Of a DNA stretch of 64,000 nt, positions 32,758-42,079 are shown in pieces; within the stretch, counting starts at the first letter, position 1; the number at the start of each line of letters is the position of its first letter. Origin of the DNA: Nocardiopsis algeriensis (GTDB taxonomy: Bacteria > Actinomycetota > Actinomycetes > Streptosporangiales > Streptosporangiaceae); the NCBI RefSeq assembly GCF_014203695.1, contig NZ_JACHJO010000012.1:103677-167676 (forward strand), read 5' to 3'. The position numbers and the translations under genes are program-made. Under the pieces are notes generated by a model. It had not been told where the DNA came from and did no database searches. It worked only from the letters and a program-made list of their open reading frames with translations.

Positions 32758-33318
32758 CAAGGTCCTCCGTGTCGTTGATGAAAATCCGTCACTCTTGTCA
32801 CAGGAGCCACATGGTTCGGTTCGCTGGGCGATGGCCACTGCTCCTGTCCTGCTCGTCGTCTCCCCTGTCTGCCGGTCCGTGGGGCCGCGGTGCGCTCCGC
32901 TCGGGCCGGTGCGCTCCGTCGGGCCTCTCCGGGCCGGCAGTGTCACCTGTCGGTGCCGTCTCGGCGACCGGTGGTGACGGCTCTGCTTCTACGTGCCCAC
33001 TGAGAACACTTCAAAAGCGGTCACAGTGTGATTTCGGAAACTATTGAAGATAGCTGGCTTCCCCGAGGGGAATGTCGGTAATACGCAGCCTTGCCCTGGG
33101 ATGTAAAGAGCATCTAAGGAAAGCAAGAAGAGTGTCGGGGAACACAAAGGCCGCCGCACCCGGGACCCTTCCCCCTGCAGGTCAACCTGGGCGCGACGGC
33201 CATATCCCCCTGTGTTCCGGGCGGCTGGGCCGCTCCGGTACTTCACCATCTACCTGTGGGAGAGCGCCTTAAACACCTTCATGGAGAAATCCTGGCGATC
33301 TCTTTGCCTGAGTCGCTG
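32758..33318. other. 561-base region upstream of the sigma factor gene
   Basis: No gene is recognised. 32758-32995 is GC-rich leader of the sigma factor; 32996-33150 and 33240-33360 are AT-richer, with CACAGTGTG (33022-33030) as a short palindrome. The last bases precede the 3' end of the opposing GT9 gene. Confidence 0.45.
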
Positions 33319-34386
33319 TTATCCCACCTCAGAGGAGGGAAAGAGAATTCCTTCCGCAGCGGACCCCGGCTCCGTCCGACTCAGTATTTCGGTGCAGCGC
33401 TTCACGACCTCGTCCGTTTCCAGGGCCAGAAGGCCCGGGTCGGGAGCGGCGGCGTGCGGATCCCCCCGGCGGCCCGCCCACAGGCACGCGTGCAGGTCCC
33501 CGTCCACCCGCGGCCCCCACAGCGCCGGCGGTACCGGGCCGAAGAGGCGCACCGACGGCGTCGCGTAGGCGGTGGCCAGGTGCGCGATCCCGGTGTCCCC
33601 GCACAGGACCAGGCGTGCGCCGGCCACGAGCGCGGCCAGCTCCTCGAGCGAGGTCCGGCCGGCCACCACGGACTCCGGAGCGAGCCCGGCCTCCTCCGCC
33701 ACCCGCCGGGCGCGCCCCTCCTCCTCGGAGGAACCGGTGACCACGACCTCCAGCCCCAGCCGGGACAGGTGCCGTGCGACCGCGGCGAAGCGCTCCACTG
33801 GCCAGCAGCGGGACTCCGCGGAGGCGCCCGGGTGCAGGACCACCCGCTCTTCCCGGGAGACGTCCTCCGGTACGGGCCAGTACAGGTCGCGCGGATCGGC
33901 CGCCACCCCGTGGTGCTCCAGCAGGCGGCACCAGATGTCCGCGTCGTGGACGTCGCCGGGCCAGGGCGGCCCGGGCCGATCCGGCAGGGACGGGTGCCCG
34001 TGGGTCCACAGCTGCCGGGGCCGGAGACCGTCGAGCGCCTCGATGCTCCGGGGACCCCGGCCGTGGAGGTTGACCGCCAGCTCGGGCGGGCGCCGGCGGT
34101 CCCACGCGGGGGTGTGCAGCTCCGGCGTGGGCAGGACCTCCCAGTCCAGCCCCGCGAGCCGGACCAGGCTCCGGTAGGAGGAAGGCCCCGCCAGGACCCG
34201 GCGCCGTTCCGGCCGGGCCCGCTCCAGGGCGCGCAGAGCCGGGACCGCCGTCGCGAAGTCGCCCAGCTTCAGCACCCGGTACACGAGAAGGGCCGGTCCG
34301 TTCCCGTCCGGGCCCCCGTGCCCGGGCGGGGGGACGGACCGGCCCCCCCGAGTACCGTCAGCGGTTCGGTTCGGCTTCGCTGACAT
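33319..34386 (-). CDS. glycosyltransferase family 9 (heptosyltransferase-like)
   Basis: This 355-residue GT-B enzyme of family GT9 would transfer a heptose or related sugar from ADP-heptose. The N-domain starts LLVYRVLKLGDFATAVPALR, the linker carries VVLHPGASAESRCWPVERFA, and the nucleotide-sugar end has CGDTGIAHLATAYATPSVRLFG, both classic GT9 patterns. ATG 34384-34386 lies inside the 3' end of the CBS gene (29-base overlap) but has no good ribosome site, so the start is uncertain. It runs opposite to the main sugar cluster at 35050-47115, which contains a second GT9 enzyme. Confidence 0.85.
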   Translation of the reverse strand: MSAKPNRTADGTRGGRSVPPPGHGGPDGNGPALLVYRVLKLGDFATAVPALRALERARPERRRVLAGPSSYRSLVRLAGLDWEVLPTPELHTPAWDRRRPPELAVNLHGRGPRSIEALDGLRPRQLWTHGHPSLPDRPGPPWPGDVHDADIWCRLLEHHGVAADPRDLYWPVPEDVSREERVVLHPGASAESRCWPVERFAAVARHLSRLGLEVVVTGSSEEEGRARRVAEEAGLAPESVVAGRTSLEELAALVAGARLVLCGDTGIAHLATAYATPSVRLFGPVPPALWGPRVDGDLHACLWAGRRGDPHAAAPDPGLLALETDEVVKRCTEILSRTEPGSAAEGILFPSSEVG

Positions 34387-34780
34387 CGGCCAGCGCCGAG
34401 TCCTGGTCGGCGACCTCGGCCAGGTCGCCCATGGAGACCACGCCCACGACCTTCTCGCCCTCCACCACGGGCAGGCGGCGGAGCGCGTTCTTGCGCATGG
34501 TGTCGGCCGCGTCGCGGATCCCGCTCTGCGGTGGAACGGTGACCATCTGCGAGCTGCGGACCTCTCCGGCGGTGCGCGTGGCGGGGTCGCCGCCCTCGGC
34601 CACGCAGCGGACGACGATGTCCCGGTCGGTCACGATCCCCACCAGGTTGTCGCCCTCGGCGACGATCACGTCACCGATGTCGGAGTCGCGCATGATCTCG
34701 GCGACCTCGCGCAGTGTGGCGTCGGGCGTGACGGTGCGCACGGACGTGCTCATCACGTCGGCGATGCTTCTGGCTGCCAT
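34358..34780 (-). CDS. CBS-pair domain protein
   Basis: This 140-residue protein consists of two CBS motifs (residues about 8-60 and 72-128): ARSIADVMSTSVRTVTPDAT with IVAEGDNLVGIVTDRDIVVR, then MVTVPPQSGIRDAADTM with LPVVEGEKVVGVVSMGDLAE. CBS pairs bind adenine nucleotides and sense energy state. ATG 34778-34780 has GGGGGAA upstream; open frame above it is not CBS-like. Similar proteins are often in stress regulons. The end overlaps the GT9 gene. Confidence 0.88.
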   Translation of the reverse strand: MAARSIADVMSTSVRTVTPDATLREVAEIMRDSDIGDVIVAEGDNLVGIVTDRDIVVRCVAEGGDPATRTAGEVRSSQMVTVPPQSGIRDAADTMRKNALRRLPVVEGEKVVGVVSMGDLAEVADQDSALADVSEAEPNR

Positions 34781-34967
34781 CTTGTTCCCCCCGTGAACGG
34801 ATGTCACTTCATCCTTTCTCCCGCCCCTCTTGCCCGGAGACCGCAGCGCAAACATCGAATCGCAGGCGCTGTGCACGGGCACCGGGCAGGGCGCGTCCCG
34901 CGCGCGGAAGGCATCGCGGACAGCGGTGTCGCGGCTGTTCACGCGGGCTTCGCGGGCCCGCGCCCAT

Positions 34968-34992
34968 GTTTAGTCAACGCTTCGCCTGGTAG
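34968..34992 (+). promoter_or_regulatory. weak sigma-B-like promoter ahead of the sugar cluster
   Basis: GTTT, 15 bases, TGGTAG resembles the GNNT-N14-16-GGGTAY consensus except for the first and last bases of the -10 element, 58 bases before the carbamoyltransferase start. Suggestive only. Confidence 0.3.
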
Positions 34993-35049
34993 TCGGTCCA
35001 ATGCGTTCCGCACTGAAGTACACCACCCCAGGGGAAGGAGGCCGGTGCC

Positions 35050-36702
35050 ATGCGCGTCCTCGGTGTCAACGCCGTTTTCCACGATCCGGCCGCGGCGCTC
35101 GTCGTCGACGGCAGGACGGTGGCCGCGGCGGAGGAGGAGCGGTTCTCCCGGCGCAAGCACGGGAAGGAAGCGGTGCCCTTCTCCACATGGGAGCTGCCGG
35201 TGCAGTCCATGCGCTGGTGCCTGGAGAAGGCGGGCCTGCGTCCGGAGGAGCTCGACGCGGTCGCCTACTCGTACGACCCGGCGCTGGCCGACCCCGACGG
35301 GCCCGGCCAGGACTCCCACTGGGAGCAGCTGCGTGTCTTCTACGTGGAGCGCGTCCCGAACTTCCTCGTCACGGCCCTTCCCGGACTGGATCCGGCCAAG
35401 GTCGTCCACGTCCCCCACCACGTCGCGCACGCGGCGTCGGCGGGACTGGCGGCGCCGCCCTTCCGCGGTGAGCGGGACGGCGCGGTGTTCGTCGCGGACG
35501 GGCGGGGCGAGGCGGCCTCGCACCTGGCGGGCGTCTATGTCGACGGCAAGCTCGACGTGCTGGCGCGCCAGCCGCTGCCCGAGTCGCTCGGCCTGGTCTA
35601 CGAGGAGCTGACCGAGCACGTGGGCTTCCACCGCTCCAGCGACGAGTACAAGGTCATGGCCCTGGCCTCCTACGGGAAGCCCTCCATGGCCGACCGGCTG
35701 CGCGAGTACGTCCGCTACGAGGGCGAGGGCCTCATCCGCGCCTCCGGCGTGGACTGGAAGTCCCTCACCGCACCGTGCGCCCGCGGGGCCGAGCCCGGCC
35801 CCGAGCACGCCGACCTCGCGTGCAGTCTCCAGACCGTGATGGAGGAGGTCCTGCTCGAGATCACGGGGTGGCTGCACGAGCGGACCGGCATGCGCCGCCT
35901 GACCATGGCCGGCGGCGTGGCCCTCAACTGCGTCGCCAACAGCCGCCTGTTCCGCGAGGGTCCCTTCGAGGACATCTGGGTGCAGCCGGCCGCCGGCGAC
36001 GCGGGCACCGCTCTGGGCGCCGCCCTGGAGGTGGCGGTCCGCGCGGGGGACCGGGTCGAGCCCATGCGCGGTGCCGACCTGGGCCGCTCGTGGAGCGAGG
36101 ACGAACTGCGCGCCGTCCTCGAGGAGGCCGAGGTCGCCTACGAGCGCCCGGACGACCTGGCCGCCGCGGTCGCCGAGGCGCTCGACCAGGACGCGCTGGT
36201 GGCGTGGTTCCAGGGCCGGGCCGAGTACGGGCCGCGCGCCCTGGGACACCGGTCCCTGCTGGCCAACCCGTCCCGCGCCGAGAACCTCGAGCGGCTCAAC
36301 CGGGTCAAGGGCCGCGAGCAGTTCCGGCCCGTCGCCCCCATGGTGGCCGAGCACCGGGCCGAGGAGATCTTCTCCGGCGGCCCCCTGCCCAGCCCCTACA
36401 TGCTCTTCGTCCACGAGGTGGCACCGGAATGGCGCGAGCGCATCCCGGCCGTGGTCCACGTGGACGGGACCGCCCGCGTCCAGACCGTCAACGGCGAGGA
36501 CGACCCGCTCACCGCACGCCTCCTGGAGGAGTTCGAGCGGCGCAGCGGCCTGCCCGTCCTGGTCAACACCAGCCTCAACACCGCCGGGCGCCCCATGGTG
36601 GACTCGCCGCGCGACGCACTGGAGTGCTTCGGGTCGGCGCCCGTGGACGTCCTGGCCCTCGGACCGTTCCTGGTCCGCCGCCGCGGACGGAGCGGCCGAT
36701 GA
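35050..36702 (+). CDS. carbamoyltransferase, NodU/CmcH/TobZ family
   Basis: This 550-residue enzyme transfers a carbamoyl group from carbamoyl phosphate, through carbamoyl-adenylate, to a hydroxyl of a sugar or natural product. The N-terminal Kae1-like domain has the start VLGVNAVFHDPAAALVVDG and the iron-binding histidines in VPHHVAHAASA. The C-terminal YrdC-like domain shows the EYGPRALGHRSLLANPS and REQFRPVAPMV signatures. GAAGGAGG precedes ATG 35050. It heads a run of nine genes linked by overlaps or gaps of at most 39 bases, so the acceptor is probably a sugar in the product of this cluster. Confidence 0.93.
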   Translation: MRVLGVNAVFHDPAAALVVDGRTVAAAEEERFSRRKHGKEAVPFSTWELPVQSMRWCLEKAGLRPEELDAVAYSYDPALADPDGPGQDSHWEQLRVFYVERVPNFLVTALPGLDPAKVVHVPHHVAHAASAGLAAPPFRGERDGAVFVADGRGEAASHLAGVYVDGKLDVLARQPLPESLGLVYEELTEHVGFHRSSDEYKVMALASYGKPSMADRLREYVRYEGEGLIRASGVDWKSLTAPCARGAEPGPEHADLACSLQTVMEEVLLEITGWLHERTGMRRLTMAGGVALNCVANSRLFREGPFEDIWVQPAAGDAGTALGAALEVAVRAGDRVEPMRGADLGRSWSEDELRAVLEEAEVAYERPDDLAAAVAEALDQDALVAWFQGRAEYGPRALGHRSLLANPSRAENLERLNRVKGREQFRPVAPMVAEHRAEEIFSGGPLPSPYMLFVHEVAPEWRERIPAVVHVDGTARVQTVNGEDDPLTARLLEEFERRSGLPVLVNTSLNTAGRPMVDSPRDALECFGSAPVDVLALGPFLVRRRGRSGR

Positions 36703-38189
36703 ACCGCCCCGACTACGCGGTGGTCGTGCCCACGGTGGGGCGTCCCTGCCTGGAACGCGCGATCCGGCCGCTGCTGGAGGCGGCCGAGGAGGTCGCCCCG
36801 CGCGAGGTCGTGGTGGTCGACGACCGGAGGCCCGGCGCGACCGGGCCCCTGCCGGGGGCCGACCACCCCCGCGTGCGCGTCCTGCGCACCGGCGGAGCCG
36901 GGCCCGCCACCGCGCGCCAGGCCGGGTGGCACTCCTGCTTCGCCGAGTGGATCGCCTTCCTCGACGACGACGTCGCACCGCCGCCGGACTGGCCCGAGAG
37001 GCTGTGCGCCGACCTGTCCGGCCTGCCCGCCGCGACCGGCGGCAGCCAGGGCCGTATCACGGTGCCCCGCCCCGAGGGCCGGGCACCCACCGACGCCGAA
37101 CGGGCCACGCTCGGCCTGGAGGGCGCGCGGTGGATCACCGCCGACATGGCCTACCGCCGGACCGCCCTGGAGGCGGTCGGCGGCTTCGACACCCGCTTCC
37201 CGCGCGCCTACCGCGAGGACACCGACCTGGCGCTGCGCGTCCTCGACGCCGGGTTCTCCCTCACGGTCGGCGACCGCGAGTGCGTGCACCCGCTGAAGGA
37301 GGGCGGCCGCCTCGTCAGCCTGGCCGCCCAGCGCGGCAACGCCGACAACGCGCTGATGCGCCGCCTCCACGGGAGGGACTGGCGCGCCCGGGTCGGGGAG
37401 GGCCCCGGCGGACTGCGCGGCCATGCTGTCACCGCGGGGCTCCTGGCCGGGGCCGCCGCGGCCGGGATCACCGGGCACCGGACCGAGGCCGCCGTCCTCG
37501 GCCTCGCGTGGCTGGGCCGCACCGCCGCGTTCGCCCGCCGCCGCATCCGCCCGGGGCCCGCAACGCCGGGAGAGGTCGCGGACATGGCGGTGACGAGCGC
37601 GCTCATCCCGCCCCTGGCCGTCTGGCACCGCATCGCCGGAGAGGTCCGCCATGCGAGGGCCCGCCGGCGCCCCGGCATCCGCGCCATCCTGTTCGATCGC
37701 GACGGCACCCTTGTCGAGGACGTCCCCTACAACGGCGACCCCGACAAGGTGCGGGCCCGGCCCACCGCCGAGCGGGCCGTGGCCCTGGCCCGGAGGGCGG
37801 GGCTCGCCGTGGGAGTGGTCACCAACCAGTCGGGCATCGCCCGGGGCCTCATCGACGCAGAGCAGGTGGAGTCCGTCAACCGGCGCGTCGACGAGCTCCT
37901 CGGCCCCTTCGACGTGTGGTGCGTGTGCCCGCACGGCGAGGAGGACGGCTGCGACTGCCGCAAGCCGCTGCCCGGAATGGTCCTGGAGGCCGCCGAGCGC
38001 CTGGGGGTGCACCCCGCGGAGTGCGCCTTCGTCGGGGACATCGGCTCCGACATGGCCGCGGCCGCGGCCGCCGGGGCACGCGGGGTGCTCGTCCCCACCG
38101 CCGTGACCCTGGACGAGGAACGCCGGGCCGCCCCCGAGACCGCCCCCGACCTGGAGTCGGCCGTCCGACGGCTGGGAGGGCGCCTGTGA
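36699..38189 (+). CDS. fusion of a GT2 glycosyltransferase and a GmhB-like HAD phosphatase
   Basis: This 496-residue two-domain enzyme starts at ATG 36699, overlapping the previous stop (ATGA). Residues 1-210 form a GT2 domain: AVVVPTVGRPCLERAI, EVVVVDDRRPG, the DxD-like FLDDDVA, and the FPRAYREDTDLALRVLDAG acceptor loop. Residues about 325-496 form a HAD-IIIA phosphatase: AILFDRDGTLVEDVPY (motif I DxDGT), VVTNQSGIARGLI, a zinc-binding CVCPHGEEDGCDCRKP loop, and FVGDIGSDMAAAAAAG. The zinc loop is typical of GmhB, which dephosphorylates heptose 1,7-bisphosphate. So one protein may supply and use the sugar. Confidence 0.92.
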   Translation: MNRPDYAVVVPTVGRPCLERAIRPLLEAAEEVAPREVVVVDDRRPGATGPLPGADHPRVRVLRTGGAGPATARQAGWHSCFAEWIAFLDDDVAPPPDWPERLCADLSGLPAATGGSQGRITVPRPEGRAPTDAERATLGLEGARWITADMAYRRTALEAVGGFDTRFPRAYREDTDLALRVLDAGFSLTVGDRECVHPLKEGGRLVSLAAQRGNADNALMRRLHGRDWRARVGEGPGGLRGHAVTAGLLAGAAAAGITGHRTEAAVLGLAWLGRTAAFARRRIRPGPATPGEVADMAVTSALIPPLAVWHRIAGEVRHARARRRPGIRAILFDRDGTLVEDVPYNGDPDKVRARPTAERAVALARRAGLAVGVVTNQSGIARGLIDAEQVESVNRRVDELLGPFDVWCVCPHGEEDGCDCRKPLPGMVLEAAERLGVHPAECAFVGDIGSDMAAAAAAGARGVLVPTAVTLDEERRAAPETAPDLESAVRRLGGRL

Positions 38190-39202
38190 GCGGTGGAACC
38201 GTACTGGTGGCCCGCCTGGACAGCATGGGCGACGTCCTGCTGTCGGGCCCGGCCGTGCGCGCCGCCGCGCACACGGCCGACCGGCTGGTCTACCTCGCCG
38301 GCCCGCGCGGCGCCGAGGCCGCGCGGCTGCTGCCGGGCGTGGACCGCGTGGTCACCTGGCTCGCGCCCTGGGTCGTCGCCGACCCGCCGCCGGTCGACCC
38401 CGCACGGGTGCAGCGGCTGGTCCGCCTGCTGGCGGGGCTGGAGATCGACCGGGCCGTCGTCCTGACCTCCTTCCACCAGTCCCCGCTGCCGCTGGCACTG
38501 CTCCTGCGCATGGCCGGCGTCCCCTGGATCGGGGCGGTCAGCGAGGACTACCCCGGCAGTCTGCTGGACGTGCGCCACCACGTGGAACACGGGATCCCCG
38601 AGGCGCGGCGGATGCTCTCGCTCGCCGACGCCTGCGGCTTCCCGCTCCCGCCCGGCGACGACGGGCTGCCCGCCGTCCGCCGCCCCCTGCCCGACACCAG
38701 GGACCTGACCGGACCCGACGGCTACGCGGTCGTCCACGTCGGCGCCGACGCGCCCTCCCGCGAGCTCCCGCAGGAACTGGCGGTCAAGACCGCGGTCGCG
38801 TTTGCCGAGCGCGGCATGCGGGTGGTCGTCACCGGAACCGAGGGGGAGGCCGACCGCGCCGCCGAGGTGGCGGAGGCGGGCGGGGTGAGCCTGGCCGGGC
38901 GCACCACCGTCGCCGAGCTGGCCGACGTGCTCGACCGCGCCGCCGTCGCGGTCGCGGGAAACACCGGCCCCGCCCACCTGGCCGCCGCCGTCGGAACCCC
39001 CGTCGTCTCGCTCTTCTCCCCCGTGGTGCCCGCGTCCGCGTGGGCCCCCCACGGCCCCCGGGTCCGCGTCCTGGGCGACCAGGACGCGCCCTGCGCCGGG
39101 ACCCGTGCCCGCAGGTGCCCCGTTCCCGGCCACCCCTGCCTGGCCTCTGTCACCTCCGACGAGGTGCTGTCCGCCGTCGACGACCTGCTGGAGGAGAGAT
39201 GA
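38186..39202 (+). CDS. glycosyltransferase family 9 (heptosyltransferase-like)
   Basis: This 338-residue GT9 enzyme starts at GTG 38186 within GTGA. The N-terminal VLVARLDSMGDVLLSGPAVR (with the catalytic-aspartate MGD of the family), YAVVHVGADAPSRELPQELA and AGNTGPAHLAAAVGTPVVSL follow heptosyltransferase II patterns. A cysteine-containing loop (APCAGTRARRCPVPGHPC) near the end matches a feature of GT9 enzymes. It is coupled on both sides (next start ATG 39199 within ATGA) and likely adds heptose from the ADP-heptose made by this cluster. Confidence 0.92.
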   Translation: MSGGTVLVARLDSMGDVLLSGPAVRAAAHTADRLVYLAGPRGAEAARLLPGVDRVVTWLAPWVVADPPPVDPARVQRLVRLLAGLEIDRAVVLTSFHQSPLPLALLLRMAGVPWIGAVSEDYPGSLLDVRHHVEHGIPEARRMLSLADACGFPLPPGDDGLPAVRRPLPDTRDLTGPDGYAVVHVGADAPSRELPQELAVKTAVAFAERGMRVVVTGTEGEADRAAEVAEAGGVSLAGRTTVAELADVLDRAAVAVAGNTGPAHLAAAVGTPVVSLFSPVVPASAWAPHGPRVRVLGDQDAPCAGTRARRCPVPGHPCLASVTSDEVLSAVDDLLEER

Positions 39203-40239
39203 CCGTACACGACAGCTCCGCCGCCGCGATCCTCGACGGGGAGGAGGGCGGCGCGCGTGTTCCCGCACGTACGCGGCGCATCCTGCTCTGGCACGTCCAC
39301 GGATCGTGGACGACGGCCTTCGTCCACGGCGGGCACACCTGCCTGCTGCCGGTGACGCCCGACCGCGGACCCGACGGCCGGGGCCGCGCCCGCACCTGGG
39401 ACTGGCCCGCCAACGCCGTCGAGCTGGCCCCCGACGAGATCCGCGACGGGGAACCCGACCTGGTGGTGCTCCAGCGCCCCCACGAGATCGACCTGGCCGA
39501 GCGCCTGCTCGGCCGCCGCCTCGGCCGGGACGTCCCCGCCGTCTACGTCGAGCACAACACCCCGCGCGGCGACGTGCCCGCCACCCGCCACCCCGTGGCC
39601 GACCGCAGCGACATCCCGGTCGTCCACGTCACCCACTTCAACGCGCTCTTCTGGGACTGCGGACGCGCCCCCGTCCGCGTGGTCGAGCACGGCGTCCCCG
39701 ATCCCGGTTACCGCTTCACCGGTGAGGAGGCCCGGGCCGGCGTCGTGCTCAACGAGCCCCTGCGCCGATGGCGTGTCACCGGCACCGACCTGCTCCCCGC
39801 CCTGGCGGAACGGGCTCCCCTGGACCTGTTCGGCATGTCCGTGGAGGGGGTGCCCGACCGGCTGGGGCTGCCACCGTCCCGGCTGCGGGTCCACGAGGAC
39901 CTTCCGCAGGACGCGATGCACGACGGGCTCGCCCGGCTGCGCGCCTACGCGCACCCGATCCGGTGGACCTCGCTCGGACTCTCCCTGATCGAGGCCATGA
40001 TGCTCGGCCTTCCCGTGGTCGTCCTGGGAACCACCGAGGCCTACCGGGCGGTGCCGCCGGAGGCGGGGGCCGTCTCCACCGACCCGGGGGTACTGGCAGA
40101 GGCGCTGCGGGCGTTCGTGGAGGACCGAGACCTCGCCCTCCGCACCGGCGCGGCGGCCCGCAGGGCCGCCCTGAGCCGCTACGGACTCACCCGGTTCCTG
40201 GACGACTGGGACCGGGTGATCGAGGAGGTGACGTCATGA
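39199..40239 (+). CDS. GT4-like glycosyltransferase
   Basis: This 346-residue GT-B-type enzyme has N-terminal HVHGSWTTAFVHGGHTCLLP, then the LVVLQRPHEIDLAERLLGRR helix, VEHNTPRGDVP, and a C-terminal donor-site segment SLGLSLIEAMMLGLPVVVLG followed by ALSRYGLTRFLDDWDRVI. The E-x7-E pattern common in GT4 enzymes is only partly kept. The start ATG 39199 overlaps the previous stop and the end overlaps the next start (ATG 40236). The donor and acceptor sugars are unknown. Confidence 0.82.
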   Translation: MTVHDSSAAAILDGEEGGARVPARTRRILLWHVHGSWTTAFVHGGHTCLLPVTPDRGPDGRGRARTWDWPANAVELAPDEIRDGEPDLVVLQRPHEIDLAERLLGRRLGRDVPAVYVEHNTPRGDVPATRHPVADRSDIPVVHVTHFNALFWDCGRAPVRVVEHGVPDPGYRFTGEEARAGVVLNEPLRRWRVTGTDLLPALAERAPLDLFGMSVEGVPDRLGLPPSRLRVHEDLPQDAMHDGLARLRAYAHPIRWTSLGLSLIEAMMLGLPVVVLGTTEAYRAVPPEAGAVSTDPGVLAEALRAFVEDRDLALRTGAAARRAALSRYGLTRFLDDWDRVIEEVTS

Positions 40240-41495
40240 GGATCGCCATGGTCTCCGAGCACGCCAGCCCGCTGGCGGCGATCAGCGGAGAGGACGCCGG
40301 AGGACAGAACGTACACGTGGCCGAGCTGGCCCTGGCGCTCGCCGACCGGGGGCACGAGGTGACCGTCTACACCCGGCGCAGCGACCCGTGGCGGCCCGAC
40401 ACCGTCTCGCTCGGTCCGGGTGTGCGGGTCGAACACGTGCGAGCCGGACCGGCGGCGCCCGTGCCCAAGGACGACCTGCCGCGCCACATGCCCGAGTTCG
40501 CGCGGCGGCTGCGCGCCTACTGGCGCGCCGACCGGCCCACCGTGGTCCACGCCCACTTCTGGATGAGCGGCCTGGCCTCGCTCCAGGCGGCCGGCCCGCT
40601 GGACCTGCCGGTCCTCCAGACCTTCCACGCCCTGGGCGTCGTCAAGCGCCGCCACCAGGGCATCGCCGACACCAGCCCCGTGGAGCGCATCGCGGTGGAG
40701 CGGGCCGTGGCCCGCCGCTGCGACCTGGTCGTGGCCACCTCCACGGAGGAGCGCAGGGAGCTCGCCTCGTGGGGGGTGAGTCCGGACAGGGTCGCCGTGG
40801 TCCCCTGCGGGGTGGACACCGAGCGCTTCTCACCGGACGGGCCCGCCGCCGGCCGCGGAAGCCGGCCGCGCATCCTCAGCCTGGGACGGCTCGTCCGCCG
40901 CAAGGGCGTGGAGACCGTGATCGAGGCCCTGGCCGAGGTGCCCGGGGCCGAACTCGTCGTCGCCGGGGGCGCCCGGCCCGGGCGCCTGTGGACCGAGCCC
41001 GAGGCGGTCCGCCTGCGCATGCTCGCCGAGCGGCTCGGCGTCGACGACCGGGTCCGCTTCCTGGGCTGCGTCGACCGCTCCGACGTCCCCGCGCTGCTGC
41101 GCTCGGTCGACGTCGCGGTCAACGTCCCCTGGTACGAGCCGTTCGGCATCTCCACGATCGAGGCCATGGCCAGCGGCACACCCGTCGTCGCCTCGCGTGT
41201 CGGCGGCCACCTGGACACGGTGGTGCCCGGAGAGACCGGACTGCTGGTGCCGCCCAGGGACCCCGAGCGCCTGGGCCGCGCCGTCCGGTGGCTGCTGTCC
41301 GACGACGAGTCCCGGCGGGCCTTCGCCGCCGCCAGCGCCGCGAGGGCGCAGCAGCGGTACTCGTGGGCCGAGGTCGCCCGGCTCACGGAGGAGTGCTTCC
41401 TGCGGGTCGTCGGAGGAGAGGAAGTGAGCCTTCCCGAGCCCCGGCGGGAATCGGAGGAGTCCGTCGCCACCGCGCCCCGGAGGGGGGAGGACTGA
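40236..41495 (+). CDS. GT4-family glycosyltransferase (MshA/sucrose-phosphate-synthase-like)
   Basis: This 419-residue retaining GT-B enzyme has the SGEDAGGQNVHVAELALAL loop near the N-terminus (as in MshA), VVHAHFWMSGLASLQA, the domain-2 start RILSLGRLVRRKGVETVIEA, and the donor motif WYEPFGISTIEAMASGTPVV with E-x7-E. It probably transfers a hexose, heptose or GlcNAc to a glycan or lipid acceptor. Coupled upstream by ATGA and downstream by TGATG (stop 41493-41495, next ATG 41495). Confidence 0.92.
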   Translation: MRIAMVSEHASPLAAISGEDAGGQNVHVAELALALADRGHEVTVYTRRSDPWRPDTVSLGPGVRVEHVRAGPAAPVPKDDLPRHMPEFARRLRAYWRADRPTVVHAHFWMSGLASLQAAGPLDLPVLQTFHALGVVKRRHQGIADTSPVERIAVERAVARRCDLVVATSTEERRELASWGVSPDRVAVVPCGVDTERFSPDGPAAGRGSRPRILSLGRLVRRKGVETVIEALAEVPGAELVVAGGARPGRLWTEPEAVRLRMLAERLGVDDRVRFLGCVDRSDVPALLRSVDVAVNVPWYEPFGISTIEAMASGTPVVASRVGGHLDTVVPGETGLLVPPRDPERLGRAVRWLLSDDESRRAFAAASAARAQQRYSWAEVARLTEECFLRVVGGEEVSLPEPRRESEESVATAPRRGED

Positions 41496-42079
41496 TGCAC
41501 GAGCACCTGAGGAAGCTCTGCGCCGCCCTGGAGCTGACCGAGACCTCCCGGGTCGAGGAGTGGGGCCGCCGCGCCGCCCGCGCGCTGCTGGACGGCCGCA
41601 GGCTGTTCGCGTGCGGCAACGGGGGCAGCGCCGCCGAGGCCCAGCACCTGACCGCCGAGCTGACCGGTCGCTTCGAGGACGAGCGCGAGCCCCTGTCGGC
41701 CATCGCGCTGCACGCCGAGACCTCCAGCCTCACCGCGGTCGCCAACGACTACGGCTACCGGCAGGTGTACGCGCGCCAGCTGCGTGCCCACGCCCGTCCG
41801 GGCGACCTGCTGGTGTGCCTGTCCACCAGCGGCACCAGCGGGAACGTCGTCGCCGCGGCCAAGGCCGCGCACGAGCTCGGGGTCACCTGCTGGTCGCTGA
41901 CCGGGCCCGAGCCCAGCGTCCTGGAGTCGATCAGCGACGAGACCGTCGCCGTCCCGGCGGACAGCACCTCGACGGTGCAGGAGGTGCACCTGGCGCTCGT
42001 CCACGTGTTCTGCGCGGCGGTGGACCGGGAGGTGGCCGCCCGCGCGGTGCCCTCGCCGAGGGAAGGGGCCAGGTCGTGA
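41495..42079 (+). CDS. gmhA: sedoheptulose 7-phosphate isomerase (SIS domain)
   Basis: This 194-residue SIS-domain protein of the GmhA family converts sedoheptulose 7-phosphate to D-glycero-D-manno-heptose 7-phosphate, the first step to ADP-heptose. Signature parts are LFACGNGGSAAEAQHLTAEL, GRFEDEREPLSAIAL, AVANDYGYRQVYARQL and LVCLSTSGTSGNVVAAAKAA, with the conserved E/H active-site residues of the HLTAEL region and the EVHLALVHVFC helix. It starts 1 base inside the previous gene's stop and overlaps the HldE start (GTG 42076). Confidence 0.93.
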   Translation: MHEHLRKLCAALELTETSRVEEWGRRAARALLDGRRLFACGNGGSAAEAQHLTAELTGRFEDEREPLSAIALHAETSSLTAVANDYGYRQVYARQLRAHARPGDLLVCLSTSGTSGNVVAAAKAAHELGVTCWSLTGPEPSVLESISDETVAVPADSTSTVQEVHLALVHVFCAAVDREVAARAVPSPREGARS

